Of a stretch of DNA of 64,000 bases, positions 1 to 9,235 are shown piece after piece. This DNA is from Labrys monachus. GTDB taxonomy: Bacteria; Pseudomonadota; Alphaproteobacteria; Rhizobiales; Labraceae. Under the pieces are notes generated by a model. That model was not told the origin of the DNA, searched no databases, and saw only the letters and a list, made by a program, of their open reading frames with translations. The stretch covers positions 2,995,501 through 3,059,500 of the forward strand of contig NZ_JAUSVK010000001.1 in NCBI RefSeq assembly GCF_030814655.1, read 5' to 3'. The position numbers and the translations under genes are program-made. Position 1 is the stretch's first letter; each line of letters opens with the position of its first letter.

Positions 1-22
1 CGGCGCGGCAGGATGCAGGACC

Positions 23-319
23 ATGTCCGGAACGATACGAACATCGGATGAACTCGACGCGCGGCGGCGGCGGATCGTCTACAGGGCGTGGCATCGCGGC
101 TTCCGCGAGATGGACCTGATCATGGGCCGGTTCTGCGACGCGGTGATCGTCGACCTCCCCGACAGCGATCTCGATGCCTTCGAAATGCTGATTGATGCGC
201 AGGATCACGATCTCTATAGCTGGATCACCGGCGCGGAGCCGGTCAGCGCCGAGTTCGACATGCCGCTGTTCCGGAAGCTGCGCGATTTCCACTCGTCCAT
301 GAAGCCGATGTTTGCATGA
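23..319 (+). CDS. sdhE: FAD assembly factor SdhE (succinate dehydrogenase assembly factor 2 family)
   Basis: A 98-residue acidic protein of the SdhE/CptB family, small cytosolic proteins that promote covalent flavinylation of the succinate dehydrogenase flavoprotein. The family signature is visible near residues 25-32 (RGFREMD, matching the RGxxE flavinylation motif), followed by an alpha-helical region ending in a Trp/Tyr-containing segment. Length is typical. The stop codon overlaps the start of mfd in an ATGA, so the two are probably cotranscribed and translationally coupled; sdhE-mfd adjacency is common in alphaproteobacteria. The start is the first ATG, and only 22 bases lie upstream in the window, so its promoter is not visible. 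Confidence 0.93.
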   Translation: MSGTIRTSDELDARRRRIVYRAWHRGFREMDLIMGRFCDAVIVDLPDSDLDAFEMLIDAQDHDLYSWITGAEPVSAEFDMPLFRKLRDFHSSMKPMFA

Positions 320-3300
320 AAGCCGCCGACCGGCTCGCCCAGGGCGGCCAAATTACCTTTTCCAACTGCGCGGACGGCCTCGATGGACTGGTACTCGCCG
401 ATCTCGCGCGCGGATTGGCGCGTCAGACGCGCGATCGGCCCGCCACGGTGCTGCACGTGGCGCGCGACGGCGCGCGTTCCGCCAGCCTGGAAGCGGCCCT
501 GCATTTCTTCGCGCCCGAAATCGACGTCCTGACCTTTCCGGCCTGGGATTGCCAGCCTTATGACCGCGTCTCGCCCAACGGGGCGGTGATCGCGCGGCGG
601 GTGACGGCGCTGTCGCGGCTGGCGACCACCCGCGGCGGCGATCGCCCGCGCATCGTGCTCACCACGGTCAATGCCGTCCTGCAGCGCATTCCCGCGCGCG
701 ACCTCGTCGCCGCCCAGTCGCTTTCGGCCGCGCCCGGCAACGCCGTCAACATGGACAGGCTGGCGGCCTGGCTGGAGAACAACGGCTATCTGCGATCCTC
801 CACCGTGAGGGAGACCGGCGAATACGCGGTGCGCGGCGGCATCCTCGATCTCTATCCGCCGGGGCTGGGCCAGCCGGTGCGCCTCGATTTCTTCGGCGAT
901 ACGCTCGAATCGATCCGCGCCTTCGACCCGGAAACCCAGCGTTCCTCGGCGCAGCTGCGCGTCCTCGACCTCGTTCCGATGAGCGAGGTCCAGCTCACCA
1001 CCGAGACGATCAAGCGCTTCCGGCAGGCCTATCTCATCGAGTTCGGCGCGCAGACCCGCGGCGATCCCCTTTACGAGGCGATCTCCGAAGGGCGCCGCTA
1101 TCCCGGGTTCGAGCACTGGCTGCCGCTCTTTCATACCAAGCTCGACACGCTGTTCGACTATCTGCCCGAGGTCCCGGTCGCGCTCGACGCGCTTGCCGAG
1201 GATGCCGCGGGCGAGAGGCTGGCGCAGATCAAGGATTACTACGACGCGCGGCGCGAGGGCCTGGGCAAGACGGGGGAGGGCGTTCCCTACAAACCTCTTG
1301 CCCCGGACAGGCTGTATGTCGCCCCCGCCGAATGGCGGCGCCGCCTCGATGAGGGGGCGGTGGTGCGCTTCTCGCCCTTCGCCCTGCCCGACGCGCAGGG
1401 ACGCGACATCGTCGATTGCGGCGGCAGGCAGGGACGCAGCTTCGCGGCGGAGCGAGCCGCCGAGGACACCAACGTGTTCGACGCCGTCGTGCGCCATATC
1501 CGCGACAGGCAGGCCGCCGGCCTGCGGGTGATCGTCGCCGGCTGGACCGACGGCTCGCGCGAGCGGCTCGGGGCCGTGCTCGCGGACCATGGCCTGACCC
1601 AGGCCAAGCCGGTGCCGGATTACGCCCGCGCTCTCGCTCTGCCGAAGAACGAGGTCGCTCTCGGCATCCTGCCGCTCGAAACGGGCTTCGAGACCGGCAC
1701 CATCGCCATCGTGTCCGAACAGGACATCCTGGGCGACCGGCTCGTCCGCCGGTCCGCCAAGCGCAAGCGGGCGCAGGATTTCCTGAGCGAGATCGCCACG
1801 CTCTCGCCCGGCGACGTGGTCGTGCATGTCGAGCACGGCATCGGCCGCTTCGTCGGCCTGCAGACGGTCACCGCCGTCGGCGCGCCGCATGATTGTCTCG
1901 AGATCCATTACGCCGGCGGCGACAAGCTGTTTCTGCCGGTCGAGAATCTCGAGCTGCTGTCGCGCTACGGCTCGGAGGAGACCGAGGCGCAGCTCGACCG
2001 GCTCGGCGGCCGCGGCTGGCAGGAACGCAAGGCGCGCATGAAGAAGCGCATCCGCGAGATGGCGGGTGAGCTGATCAAGGTTGCCGCGGCGCGCGCCATG
2101 CGCGAGGCCCCCCGGCTGGTGCCTCCCCAGGGCATCTATGACGAATTCGCGGCGAGATTCCCCTATACCGAGACCGAAGACCAGCAGATGGCGATCGATG
2201 CCGTCCTGGAGGACATGGCGTCGGGCCGGCCGATGGACCGGCTCGTCTGCGGCGATGTCGGCTTCGGCAAGACCGAGGTGGCCCTGCGCGCCGCCTTCGC
2301 CTGCGCCCTGTCGGGACGGCAGGTGGCCGTGATCGTGCCGACGACGCTGCTCGCACGCCAGCATACCAAGACCTTTGCCGACCGCTTCAAGGGCCTGCCG
2401 GTCAAGGTCGCGCAATTGTCGCGTTTCGTGCCGGCCGACCAGGCCCGGGCGACCAAGGCCGGCCTCACCTCGGGCGATATCGACATCGTCGTGGGCACCC
2501 ATGCGCTTCTGGCCAAGACCATCTCCTTCCGCGATCTCGGCCTGCTGATCATCGACGAGGAGCAGCATTTCGGCGTCGGCCACAAGGAGCGGCTGAAGCA
2601 GTTGCGGGCGGAGGTGCATGTGCTGACGCTATCGGCGACGCCGATCCCGCGCACGCTGCAGCTGGCGCTCACCGGCGTGCGCGAGCTTTCCATCATCGCC
2701 ACGCCGCCGGTCGACCGCCTCGCCGTGCGCACCTTCATCACGCCCTTCGATCCGGTGGTGCTGCGCGAAGCGCTGATGCGGGAGCGTTATCGCGGCGGCC
2801 AGAGCTTCTTCGTGGTGCCGCGCATCGAGGACATCGCCGACGCCAAGGCCTTCCTCAACGAATATGCCCCCGAGGCCAAGGTGGTGATCGGCCACGGTCA
2901 GATGGCGGCCGGGCAGCTCGAAGACGTGATGACCGCCTTCTACGAGGGCAAATATGACATCCTGCTCTCGACCACGATCGTCGAATCCGGCCTCGACATT
3001 CCCACGGCCAACACGCTGATCGTCTGGCGGGCCGACATGTTCGGCCTCGCCCAGCTCTACCAGCTGCGCGGGCGGGTGGGGCGGTCGAAGACGCGGGCCT
3101 ATGCCCTGTTCACGCTGCCGGCGAACCGCACCGTCACCCCCGGCGCCGAGCGGCGGCTCAAGGTGCTGCAGTCGCTCGACACGCTCGGAGCCGGCTTCCA
3201 GCTCGCCTCCCATGATCTCGACATCCGCGGCGCGGGCAACCTGCTCGGCGACGAGCAGTCGGGCCATATCAAGGAAGTGGGCTACGAGCTCTACCAGCAG

Positions 3301-3825
3301 ATGCTGGAGGAAGCCGTCGCGGCGCTGAAGGATGGCGGCGTCGAAGCCGAGGTCGAGGAACAATGGTCGCCGCAGATCACCATCGGCACGCCGGTGATGA
3401 TCCCGGAGGACTATGTGCCGGACCTGCAGCTGCGGCTGAACCTCTACCGCCAGCTCTCCTCCCTGGACACGGACAGCGAGATCGGCGCCTTCGGTGCCGA
3501 ACTCGTCGACCGTTTCGGCGAGCGGCCGCCGGAAGTCGACCAGTTGCTGCGGCTGATGTCGATCAAGGCGCTGTGCCGACGCGCCAATGTCGAGAAGGTC
3601 GACGCCGGGCCCAAGGGGGTCGTCATTTCCTTCCGCGAGAACAGCTTCGCCAATCCGAACGGTCTGGTGCGCTATATCGCCGAGCAGGGCTCCTTCGCCA
3701 AGGTCCGGCCCGACATGCGCATCATGTTCCAGCGCGACTTCGAGAACGCCGACGATCGCCTGAAGGGCACGGGCGTGATCCTGAAGAACCTGGCGCGGAT
3801 CGCCGAAAGCAAGAAGGCGGCTTGA
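316..3825 (+). CDS. mfd: transcription-repair coupling factor Mfd
   Basis: A 1169-residue ATP-dependent DNA translocase that removes RNA polymerase stalled at lesions and recruits UvrA. Visible in order: UvrB-homology module (about 1-340), CarD/RID RNA polymerase interaction domain (about 495-590, with VVHVEHGIGRF), helicase domain 1 with Walker A GDVGFGKTEVA (about 645) and DEEQ box (about 745), helicase domain 2 with the translocation region and QLRGRVGRS motif (about 820-950), and the C-terminal TRCF domain. Full family length. The start overlaps the sdhE stop by four bases. The partner uvrA lies about 54 kb downstream in the same window. Confidence 0.98.
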   Translation: MKAADRLAQGGQITFSNCADGLDGLVLADLARGLARQTRDRPATVLHVARDGARSASLEAALHFFAPEIDVLTFPAWDCQPYDRVSPNGAVIARRVTALSRLATTRGGDRPRIVLTTVNAVLQRIPARDLVAAQSLSAAPGNAVNMDRLAAWLENNGYLRSSTVRETGEYAVRGGILDLYPPGLGQPVRLDFFGDTLESIRAFDPETQRSSAQLRVLDLVPMSEVQLTTETIKRFRQAYLIEFGAQTRGDPLYEAISEGRRYPGFEHWLPLFHTKLDTLFDYLPEVPVALDALAEDAAGERLAQIKDYYDARREGLGKTGEGVPYKPLAPDRLYVAPAEWRRRLDEGAVVRFSPFALPDAQGRDIVDCGGRQGRSFAAERAAEDTNVFDAVVRHIRDRQAAGLRVIVAGWTDGSRERLGAVLADHGLTQAKPVPDYARALALPKNEVALGILPLETGFETGTIAIVSEQDILGDRLVRRSAKRKRAQDFLSEIATLSPGDVVVHVEHGIGRFVGLQTVTAVGAPHDCLEIHYAGGDKLFLPVENLELLSRYGSEETEAQLDRLGGRGWQERKARMKKRIREMAGELIKVAAARAMREAPRLVPPQGIYDEFAARFPYTETEDQQMAIDAVLEDMASGRPMDRLVCGDVGFGKTEVALRAAFACALSGRQVAVIVPTTLLARQHTKTFADRFKGLPVKVAQLSRFVPADQARATKAGLTSGDIDIVVGTHALLAKTISFRDLGLLIIDEEQHFGVGHKERLKQLRAEVHVLTLSATPIPRTLQLALTGVRELSIIATPPVDRLAVRTFITPFDPVVLREALMRERYRGGQSFFVVPRIEDIADAKAFLNEYAPEAKVVIGHGQMAAGQLEDVMTAFYEGKYDILLSTTIVESGLDIPTANTLIVWRADMFGLAQLYQLRGRVGRSKTRAYALFTLPANRTVTPGAERRLKVLQSLDTLGAGFQLASHDLDIRGAGNLLGDEQSGHIKEVGYELYQQMLEEAVAALKDGGVEAEVEEQWSPQITIGTPVMIPEDYVPDLQLRLNLYRQLSSLDTDSEIGAFGAELVDRFGERPPEVDQLLRLMSIKALCRRANVEKVDAGPKGVVISFRENSFANPNGLVRYIAEQGSFAKVRPDMRIMFQRDFENADDRLKGTGVILKNLARIAESKKAA

Positions 3826-3885
3826 ACCGGGCGCGTCCGGTCCGCCGGCACGACGCCCATCCGGTTGTGACGAAAGCAAATATCA

Positions 3886-4953
3886 ATGGAAACCACCGAT
3901 TTTCCCTCCGTCGAGACCCCCGCCGTCCTGGTCGATCTCGACATCGCCGCCCGCAACATCGCCCGCTACCAGGCCTATTGCGACGAACACGGGATCAGGC
4001 TCCGCCCGCATATCAAGACCCACAAGCTGCCCCGCATGGCCGGCCTCCAGCTTTCCGCCGGTGCCGTCGGAATCACCTGCCAGAAGCTGTCGGAAGCCGA
4101 TGCGATGACGGCGGGCACGCCGATCGACGACGTCCTGCTGACCTATGACATCGTCGGACCGGCCAAGCACGCGCATCTGCGGGCCCTCGCGGAAAGGATC
4201 AAGCTCAGCGTCGTCGCCGACAGCGGGGCGGTCGTCGAAGGCCTTTCCGCCGCCATGCGGGACGGGCGCCAGCCGCTGACGGTGCTGGTCGAATGCGACA
4301 CCGGAGCGCATCGCTGCGGCGTCGCCACGCCGGAAGCGGCGGCCGAGCTCGCCTTGCGCATCGACGGGGCGCCGGGCCTGCGTTTCGGCGGCCTGATGAC
4401 CTATCCGCCCGTCGGCGGCACCGGCGCCGTGCAGGCCTTCATGACCAGGGCCAAATCGCTGATCGAATCGCTGGGCCTGGCGGTCGAGACCATCACCAGC
4501 GGCGGTTCGCCCGACATGTGGCGCGCGCATGAGGCGCCCGTGGTCACCGAATACAGGCCCGGCACCTATGTCTATAACGACCGTTCGCTGGTCGAACGCG
4601 GCATTTGCGGCTTCGACGACTGCGCCTTGAGCGTGCTCGCCACCGTGGTTTCGGTTCCCGACCCGCATCGCGCCATCATCGACGCCGGCTCGAAGGTGCT
4701 GACGTCCGACCTGCTCGGCCTGCACGGGCACGGCCATGTGCTGGGCAGGCCCGACATCGCCGTCGACCAGCTTTCCGAGGAGCATGGCCGGCTGGTCAGC
4801 GAGCGTCCGGTCGGCTTCGCCGTGGGCGACAAGGTCCGCATCGTGCCGAATCACGCCTGCGTGGTCTCGAATATGCTCGACGAGGTCGTTCTGGTGCGGG
4901 GCGAAGCGGTGATCGGCAAGGAGCCGGTGGCGGCTCGGGGCAAGGTCTGGTGA
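3886..4953 (+). CDS. alanine racemase-fold PLP enzyme (D-threonine aldolase / D-serine dehydratase-like)
   Basis: A 355-residue fold-type III pyridoxal-phosphate enzyme. The PLP-lysine region is the segment RPHIKTHK near residues 42-49. The C-terminal domain carries PNHACVV (about residue 320), the His-x-Cys-type metal site of zinc-dependent D-serine dehydratase and metal-dependent D-threonine aldolase. A likely reaction is cleavage or dehydration of a D-3-hydroxy amino acid; the exact substrate cannot be read from sequence. It begins 60 bases after mfd, and its end faces the next gene with only 12 bases between them. No regulator is adjacent. Confidence 0.85.
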   Translation: METTDFPSVETPAVLVDLDIAARNIARYQAYCDEHGIRLRPHIKTHKLPRMAGLQLSAGAVGITCQKLSEADAMTAGTPIDDVLLTYDIVGPAKHAHLRALAERIKLSVVADSGAVVEGLSAAMRDGRQPLTVLVECDTGAHRCGVATPEAAAELALRIDGAPGLRFGGLMTYPPVGGTGAVQAFMTRAKSLIESLGLAVETITSGGSPDMWRAHEAPVVTEYRPGTYVYNDRSLVERGICGFDDCALSVLATVVSVPDPHRAIIDAGSKVLTSDLLGLHGHGHVLGRPDIAVDQLSEEHGRLVSERPVGFAVGDKVRIVPNHACVVSNMLDEVVLVRGEAVIGKEPVAARGKVW

Positions 4954-4965
4954 GGGAAGCGGAGG

Positions 4966-6375
4966 TCAGGCGGCTCCCGCCAGGGCTTCCTCATGCGCGA
5001 ATTCGCGGCGCTGCCTGGGACCGGCCAGCGTCCCGCCGATCGTTTCGGGCGGTTCGGCGGAGGGGCGCCGGGAAGCGGAGGACGCCGCGAAGCGCTCCCC
5101 GGTGATGAGCAGGCCGTCATCGGTCGGCACGGCCGGATAATGCGTCATCACCCAGCCGTCGGCGGAGATCGGGAAGGGCACGTTGCCGACACTCATGTCG
5201 ATGGCGGCCGGCGGTATCTGCGTGCCGCGCAAGCCGAGATGGCCATCCTGGCCCACGCGGGCTTCGACCAGGGGGCCGCTGTCCGACAAGGCGGAATCCT
5301 TCATGGCCGAGGGGAAGAACGCGGGCAGCTTCATGCGGCCGTCGGGATTCAGGCCGAGCGGCACGATGCCGATCTCCCCGATCGCCGCGAAGTAGCGCGG
5401 CGTATACGCCATCCTTGGCAGCACGACCGCGCGGTGCGGTTCCCGCGTGAGGCCGGCGACCGCCTGCAGCGTGCTCTCGTCGAGGAGCCGATCGGCGAGG
5501 GCAGCCTGCAGGACCGGGTCCGGCAGGACGACATGGGTGATGTCGTGCCGAGCCATCTGGACGCCGAGGACGATCGCATCGAAGGGCTGGTGCAGGACGA
5601 GCCGGCATCCGCTGACAAGCCAGGGCACCATGCCGCTCGCCAGCCCGGCGAGGCTCACCGGCATCATCGTCGACAGCAGCCTTGCGTTCCGCGACAGCCC
5701 CAGCCCGTCGACGAAGAGGGAGGCGGCCACGATCCATTCGGTATGGCTGCGCGCCACCGCGAAAGTGCAATCCGGACCGGGGTCGAAGGTGATGATGGCC
5801 AGATCGTCCTCGGGCGCGTCGAGCCGGGCGAGACGGGTGATCGACCCGCTGCGCGGGAAGGAGAGGCAATCCTCGAAAGAGACGATGCCGCTCGGCAGGT
5901 TCGGCCCGAAAGCCCCGACGAAGCGGATATCGGCGGGCGATTCCCTGGAAAGGTGCCACAACATGCGCAGAGGCTGGTCCTGGCCGAGCTTGCGCGCGCT
6001 CAATATCGCCTTGGCGTCGAGCCGCCCGGCCACGGCGACCACCGCATCCGCTTCGAACGTCACCGGCATGACCGCCGGCACCATGCCGGCGCGTATGCAG
6101 CCGAGAATGCCGATCAGCGTATCGGTGCTGTTGAGGCCCTGCACGCAGACGATGGCGTCGTTCGGCAAGCCCATCTCCACGAACCGGCTCGCGACGGCGG
6201 AGACCGCTGCGTCGACCTGGAGCCAGGTCATGCGGCGCGGAGGTCCGTCGGCCCAGAGCGGGCGATCCGGCGCATCGACCAAAGCGAGGCTATCCCCGAT
6301 GCGATGGGCGTTGTGCCGCACCATCTGGTCGAGAGTCCGCTTGGAGCCTGTGCGCGGGAGCATGTTCGGGATCAT
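4966..6375 (-). CDS. degenerate acyl-adenylate-forming enzyme homologue (AMP-binding family)
   Basis: A 469-residue protein resembling the N-terminal domain of acyl-CoA synthetases/AMP ligases, with an early segment typical of the family (GIxxCIRAGMVPAVMP, about residue 90). The phosphate-binding signature (Ser/Thr/Gly-rich followed by PKG) is absent: the aligned stretch around residues 185-200 reads ITFDPGPDCTFAVARSH. Only a vestige of the C-terminal tyrosine-threonine-glycine-aspartate hinge is seen near WVMTHYP...LLITGERF. It may therefore not activate a carboxylate. The ATG overlaps the stop of the upstream binding-protein gene (ATGA), so the two are coupled; a longer reading frame upstream lies inside that gene and was not used. 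Confidence 0.7.
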   Translation of the reverse strand: MIPNMLPRTGSKRTLDQMVRHNAHRIGDSLALVDAPDRPLWADGPPRRMTWLQVDAAVSAVASRFVEMGLPNDAIVCVQGLNSTDTLIGILGCIRAGMVPAVMPVTFEADAVVAVAGRLDAKAILSARKLGQDQPLRMLWHLSRESPADIRFVGAFGPNLPSGIVSFEDCLSFPRSGSITRLARLDAPEDDLAIITFDPGPDCTFAVARSHTEWIVAASLFVDGLGLSRNARLLSTMMPVSLAGLASGMVPWLVSGCRLVLHQPFDAIVLGVQMARHDITHVVLPDPVLQAALADRLLDESTLQAVAGLTREPHRAVVLPRMAYTPRYFAAIGEIGIVPLGLNPDGRMKLPAFFPSAMKDSALSDSGPLVEARVGQDGHLGLRGTQIPPAAIDMSVGNVPFPISADGWVMTHYPAVPTDDGLLITGERFAASSASRRPSAEPPETIGGTLAGPRQRREFAHEEALAGAA

Positions 6376-8216
6376 GGCGTCACGGGGGCTCTGGCGTGAG
6401 CGAGAATCGGGTCGGAAGCGAGCGTATCGCCATACGCCCCTACAGCCATAGCCGGTTTGTCGGGCCGGGTGGTATCGTTCCACCGCGCAATCCACATCTT
6501 CGGTGCATAAAAGAGCGGAATGACATAGCTGCCGGAAATGAGGACGCGGTCGAGCGCGCGCACCGCCGCGACGAAATCCTCCTGGCCTCGGGCCGCCAGC
6601 AGAGCGCTGATCATCGCATCGATGGCAGGACTGTCCGCACCGGCGAAATTGAAACTTCCCGGCTGGTCCACGTTGGAGGAGCCCCAGCGAAAGGACTGCT
6701 CCGAGCCTGGCGACAGCGAGTTTTGCCAGACGACCTGCATCAGGTCGAAATTATAGACCTGCTTGCGCTGCTGGTATTGCGCATCGTCGACGAGCCGGAC
6801 GCTGACGCCGATGCCGAGCTGCTGCGCGCTGTCCGCGTAGATGAGGGCGAGGCGCTCGGTCGCCTTGTCGGGCACCATGATCTCGAAGCGCAGGGGCCTC
6901 CCGTCCTTGCGCATGAGACCGCCGGCGATGTGCCAGCCTGCCTCGTTGAGCAAAGCGAGCGCCTTGCGGGCGACGAAGCGGTCGCGCCCGGTCCCGTCGC
7001 TGGCCGGAGGGCGCCACTGTCCGGCCATGACGTCCGGCCGCACGGCATCGGGAAACGGGGCGAGGAGGGCCTTTTCCCGGTCGTCCGCCGGCCGGCCGCA
7101 GGATGAAAGCATCGATCCGTCGAAATAGCCGCAGGGCCGCCTGTACAGCCCCAAATAGAGATTGGGATTGACCCATTGGAAGTCGAACAGCATGGCGAGG
7201 GCCTCGCGCACGCGCGGATCCCGGAGCAGCGGCCGGCGGGTGTTGAACACGAAGGCATTCATCGGCTTGGGCAGCCCGTTGCCGATTTCCTGCCGGAGCA
7301 CCCGTCCGTCCCGCGCCGGCGGAAAATTATAGTCCTGCGCCCATCGCGAGGCTTCGCCTTCGGCCCGCACGTCATATTGATGGGTCTTGAAGGCCTCGAA
7401 CATGGTGAAGGGATCGCGATAATATTCGTAGCGGATGCGATCGAAATTGAAGAAGCCGCGATTCGACGGCAGGTCCTTGCCCCACCAGTTCGGATCCTTG
7501 CGGAAGGAAATGCTGCGGCCGGGATCGATGCCGTCGAACATATAGGGACCGGACCCTATCATCGGCTTGAGCGTGGTCTGGTCGAAGGTGCCGGGGTCGA
7601 TCGCGTGTTTCGGCAGGACGGGCATGCCGGCCAGGAGAAGCGGCAGCTCACGGTTGGCGGCATCCTTGAAGATGAACCGGATGCGGTGCGGGTCCTTGAT
7701 CTCGATCTTCGTGATCTGCCCGTAATTCGCCCGGGCGCCCGGCCGCCCCTTGGCCGTCAGCAGTTCCACCGTGAATTTCAGGTCCTCCGCGGTGATCGGC
7801 TCGCCGTCCGAGAACCTCGCGCGCGGATCGAGCGAGAACTCCGCCCATGACCGGTCCGGCGGGGTGTCGATCGTGGTGGCGATGAGAGGGTAGAAGGTGA
7901 ACGGCTCGTCCGCCGAACGTGCCATCAGCGTCTCGACGACCAGAGGCGTCGTGCTCGGCGACGGTGCGCCGTTGACGATGAACGGATTGACGCTGTCGAA
8001 CGTGCCCAGCATCGCATAGGCCACGCTGCCGCCCTTGGGCGCATCGGCGTCGACATAGGGAAACGCCTGGAAACCGGACGGCAGCGCGGGGGCGCCGTGC
8101 ATCGCGATGGCCGGCACGGGATCGGCACGGGCGGCCGGCACCGCCAGCGCGGCCATACTCAGCAGGGCCATTCGGACAGCCACGGACACCTGCTCGTTTC
8201 TCCTCGGGGATTCCAT
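6372..8216 (-). CDS. periplasmic ABC-transporter substrate-binding protein, YejA-like (SBP_bac_5)
   Basis: A protein of about 614 residues, the size of YejA-type oligopeptide/microcin C binding proteins. The N-terminus is a signal peptide (basic start, hydrophobic MALLSMAALAV, cleavage after ARA near residue 32), followed by a mature sequence typical of the family (ALPSGFQAFPYVDADAPKGG). The ATG was chosen because GGTGGGAC lies just before it; an in-frame TTG lies six codons upstream. No permease or ATPase genes flank it, so it is an orphan binding protein relying on a transporter elsewhere. It is coupled by ATGA to the degenerate adenylate-forming homologue. Confidence 0.85.
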   Translation of the reverse strand: MESPRRNEQVSVAVRMALLSMAALAVPAARADPVPAIAMHGAPALPSGFQAFPYVDADAPKGGSVAYAMLGTFDSVNPFIVNGAPSPSTTPLVVETLMARSADEPFTFYPLIATTIDTPPDRSWAEFSLDPRARFSDGEPITAEDLKFTVELLTAKGRPGARANYGQITKIEIKDPHRIRFIFKDAANRELPLLLAGMPVLPKHAIDPGTFDQTTLKPMIGSGPYMFDGIDPGRSISFRKDPNWWGKDLPSNRGFFNFDRIRYEYYRDPFTMFEAFKTHQYDVRAEGEASRWAQDYNFPPARDGRVLRQEIGNGLPKPMNAFVFNTRRPLLRDPRVREALAMLFDFQWVNPNLYLGLYRRPCGYFDGSMLSSCGRPADDREKALLAPFPDAVRPDVMAGQWRPPASDGTGRDRFVARKALALLNEAGWHIAGGLMRKDGRPLRFEIMVPDKATERLALIYADSAQQLGIGVSVRLVDDAQYQQRKQVYNFDLMQVVWQNSLSPGSEQSFRWGSSNVDQPGSFNFAGADSPAIDAMISALLAARGQEDFVAAVRALDRVLISGSYVIPLFYAPKMWIARWNDTTRPDKPAMAVGAYGDTLASDPILAHARAPVTP

Positions 8217-8449
8217 GTCCCACCATCGAATCAACCGTCATTCGAATTTAGCACGGCAGCAGGGCCTCATGGACGCGATACGTCGCTTTCGAGGCTGGAA
8301 ACCCGCGGCCGCTTCGGCTATGGACCTTTCCGAAATTGTCTCGTGCCGCCGGTTTCGGCGGCAGGGGGCATTTGGCCTTCACCGGAGCGCCGCCAGATGC
8401 CGCCTACCAGCGCTGTCGGGTTGGGGAACCAAGGATTCAAGGATCTTGC

Positions 8450-9208
8450 ATGATGTCGTTTCGCCTCTTTGCGACTGCCGCCGTCGCGGCGCTCTGCCTG
8501 GCGGCAACGCCTGCTCTGGCTCAAGATAAGCCCGCCAAGCCGGCTGCAACCACGAAGCAGAAGCAGAAGCCGCCGGTCAAGCCGGCGGCGCCGGCCAAGC
8601 AGCCCGAATCGGCGGCCCGCGCCCCTGACGCCGGCGAAGAGGAGCCGCAGCTCGCCGGGGCCATAACGCCGCCTTTGTCCAGCTCGCAGCCGGAGTGGAT
8701 CAAGGTCTGCCAGAACGACCAGCAGACCAAGAAGGAAGTCTGCCTGACCAATCGCGCCTTGCGCTCCGAAACCGGCCAGACCCTGATGACCGCCGTCGTG
8801 GTCCAGCTGACCAGCGACAAGAAGCAGATCCTGCGTATGATCCTGCCCGTCGGCGTGCTGATCCCCAACGGTGCCGGCATCTTCCTCGACAATGCCCACT
8901 ATCTGTCCGGCAAGTTCCTCGTCTGCACGCCGGAAGGTTGCCTCGTCCAGATCGAGCTGAGCGACGCCGAGCTGGCGGCTCTGCGCAAGGCGCATACGAT
9001 GTCGGTCGCCCTGAAGACTCCGAACCAGCAGGTCGTGCTGCCGCTGAGCGTCGACGGGCTCGCCAAGGCTCTCGACAACCCGCCGCTCAATCCGCAGTCG
9101 GTGGTCGACGAACAGAAGAAGTTGCAGGAGGAGTTGCAGAAGGCGGCCGAAAAGGCTCGCTCCGATCTCAATTCTTCGGCTCCGGCGCCGGCCAAGCCCG
9201 CTCAATAG
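8450..9208 (+). CDS. invasion-associated locus B family protein (copy 1)
   Basis: A 252-residue exported protein of the IalB family, small periplasmic or membrane-associated proteins widespread in Hyphomicrobiales, first named in Bartonella. It has a clear signal peptide (MMSFRLFATAAVAALCLAATP, cleavage after ALA-Q near residue 25), then a low-complexity Lys/Pro/Ala-rich linker to about residue 65, then the IalB core. The core opens with PEWIKVCQNDQ and carries paired cysteines (CLTNRAL; CTPEGC). The C-terminus is Glu/Lys-rich and probably helical, ending in a Pro/Ala tail. Two adjacent ATGs (8450 and 8453) are possible starts. The paralogue follows immediately. Molecular function in free-living relatives is unknown. 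Confidence 0.88.
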   Translation: MMSFRLFATAAVAALCLAATPALAQDKPAKPAATTKQKQKPPVKPAAPAKQPESAARAPDAGEEEPQLAGAITPPLSSSQPEWIKVCQNDQQTKKEVCLTNRALRSETGQTLMTAVVVQLTSDKKQILRMILPVGVLIPNGAGIFLDNAHYLSGKFLVCTPEGCLVQIELSDAELAALRKAHTMSVALKTPNQQVVLPLSVDGLAKALDNPPLNPQSVVDEQKKLQEELQKAAEKARSDLNSSAPAPAKPAQ

Positions 9209-9235
9209 ATGCGCTCAGGAACAGGAACTCCGACA

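Noticed and set aside
214-2619. Long minus-strand open frame of 801 codons opposite mfd
   Set aside because: It lies wholly antisense to a certain gene and has no family features. Long antisense frames are expected in GC-rich DNA.
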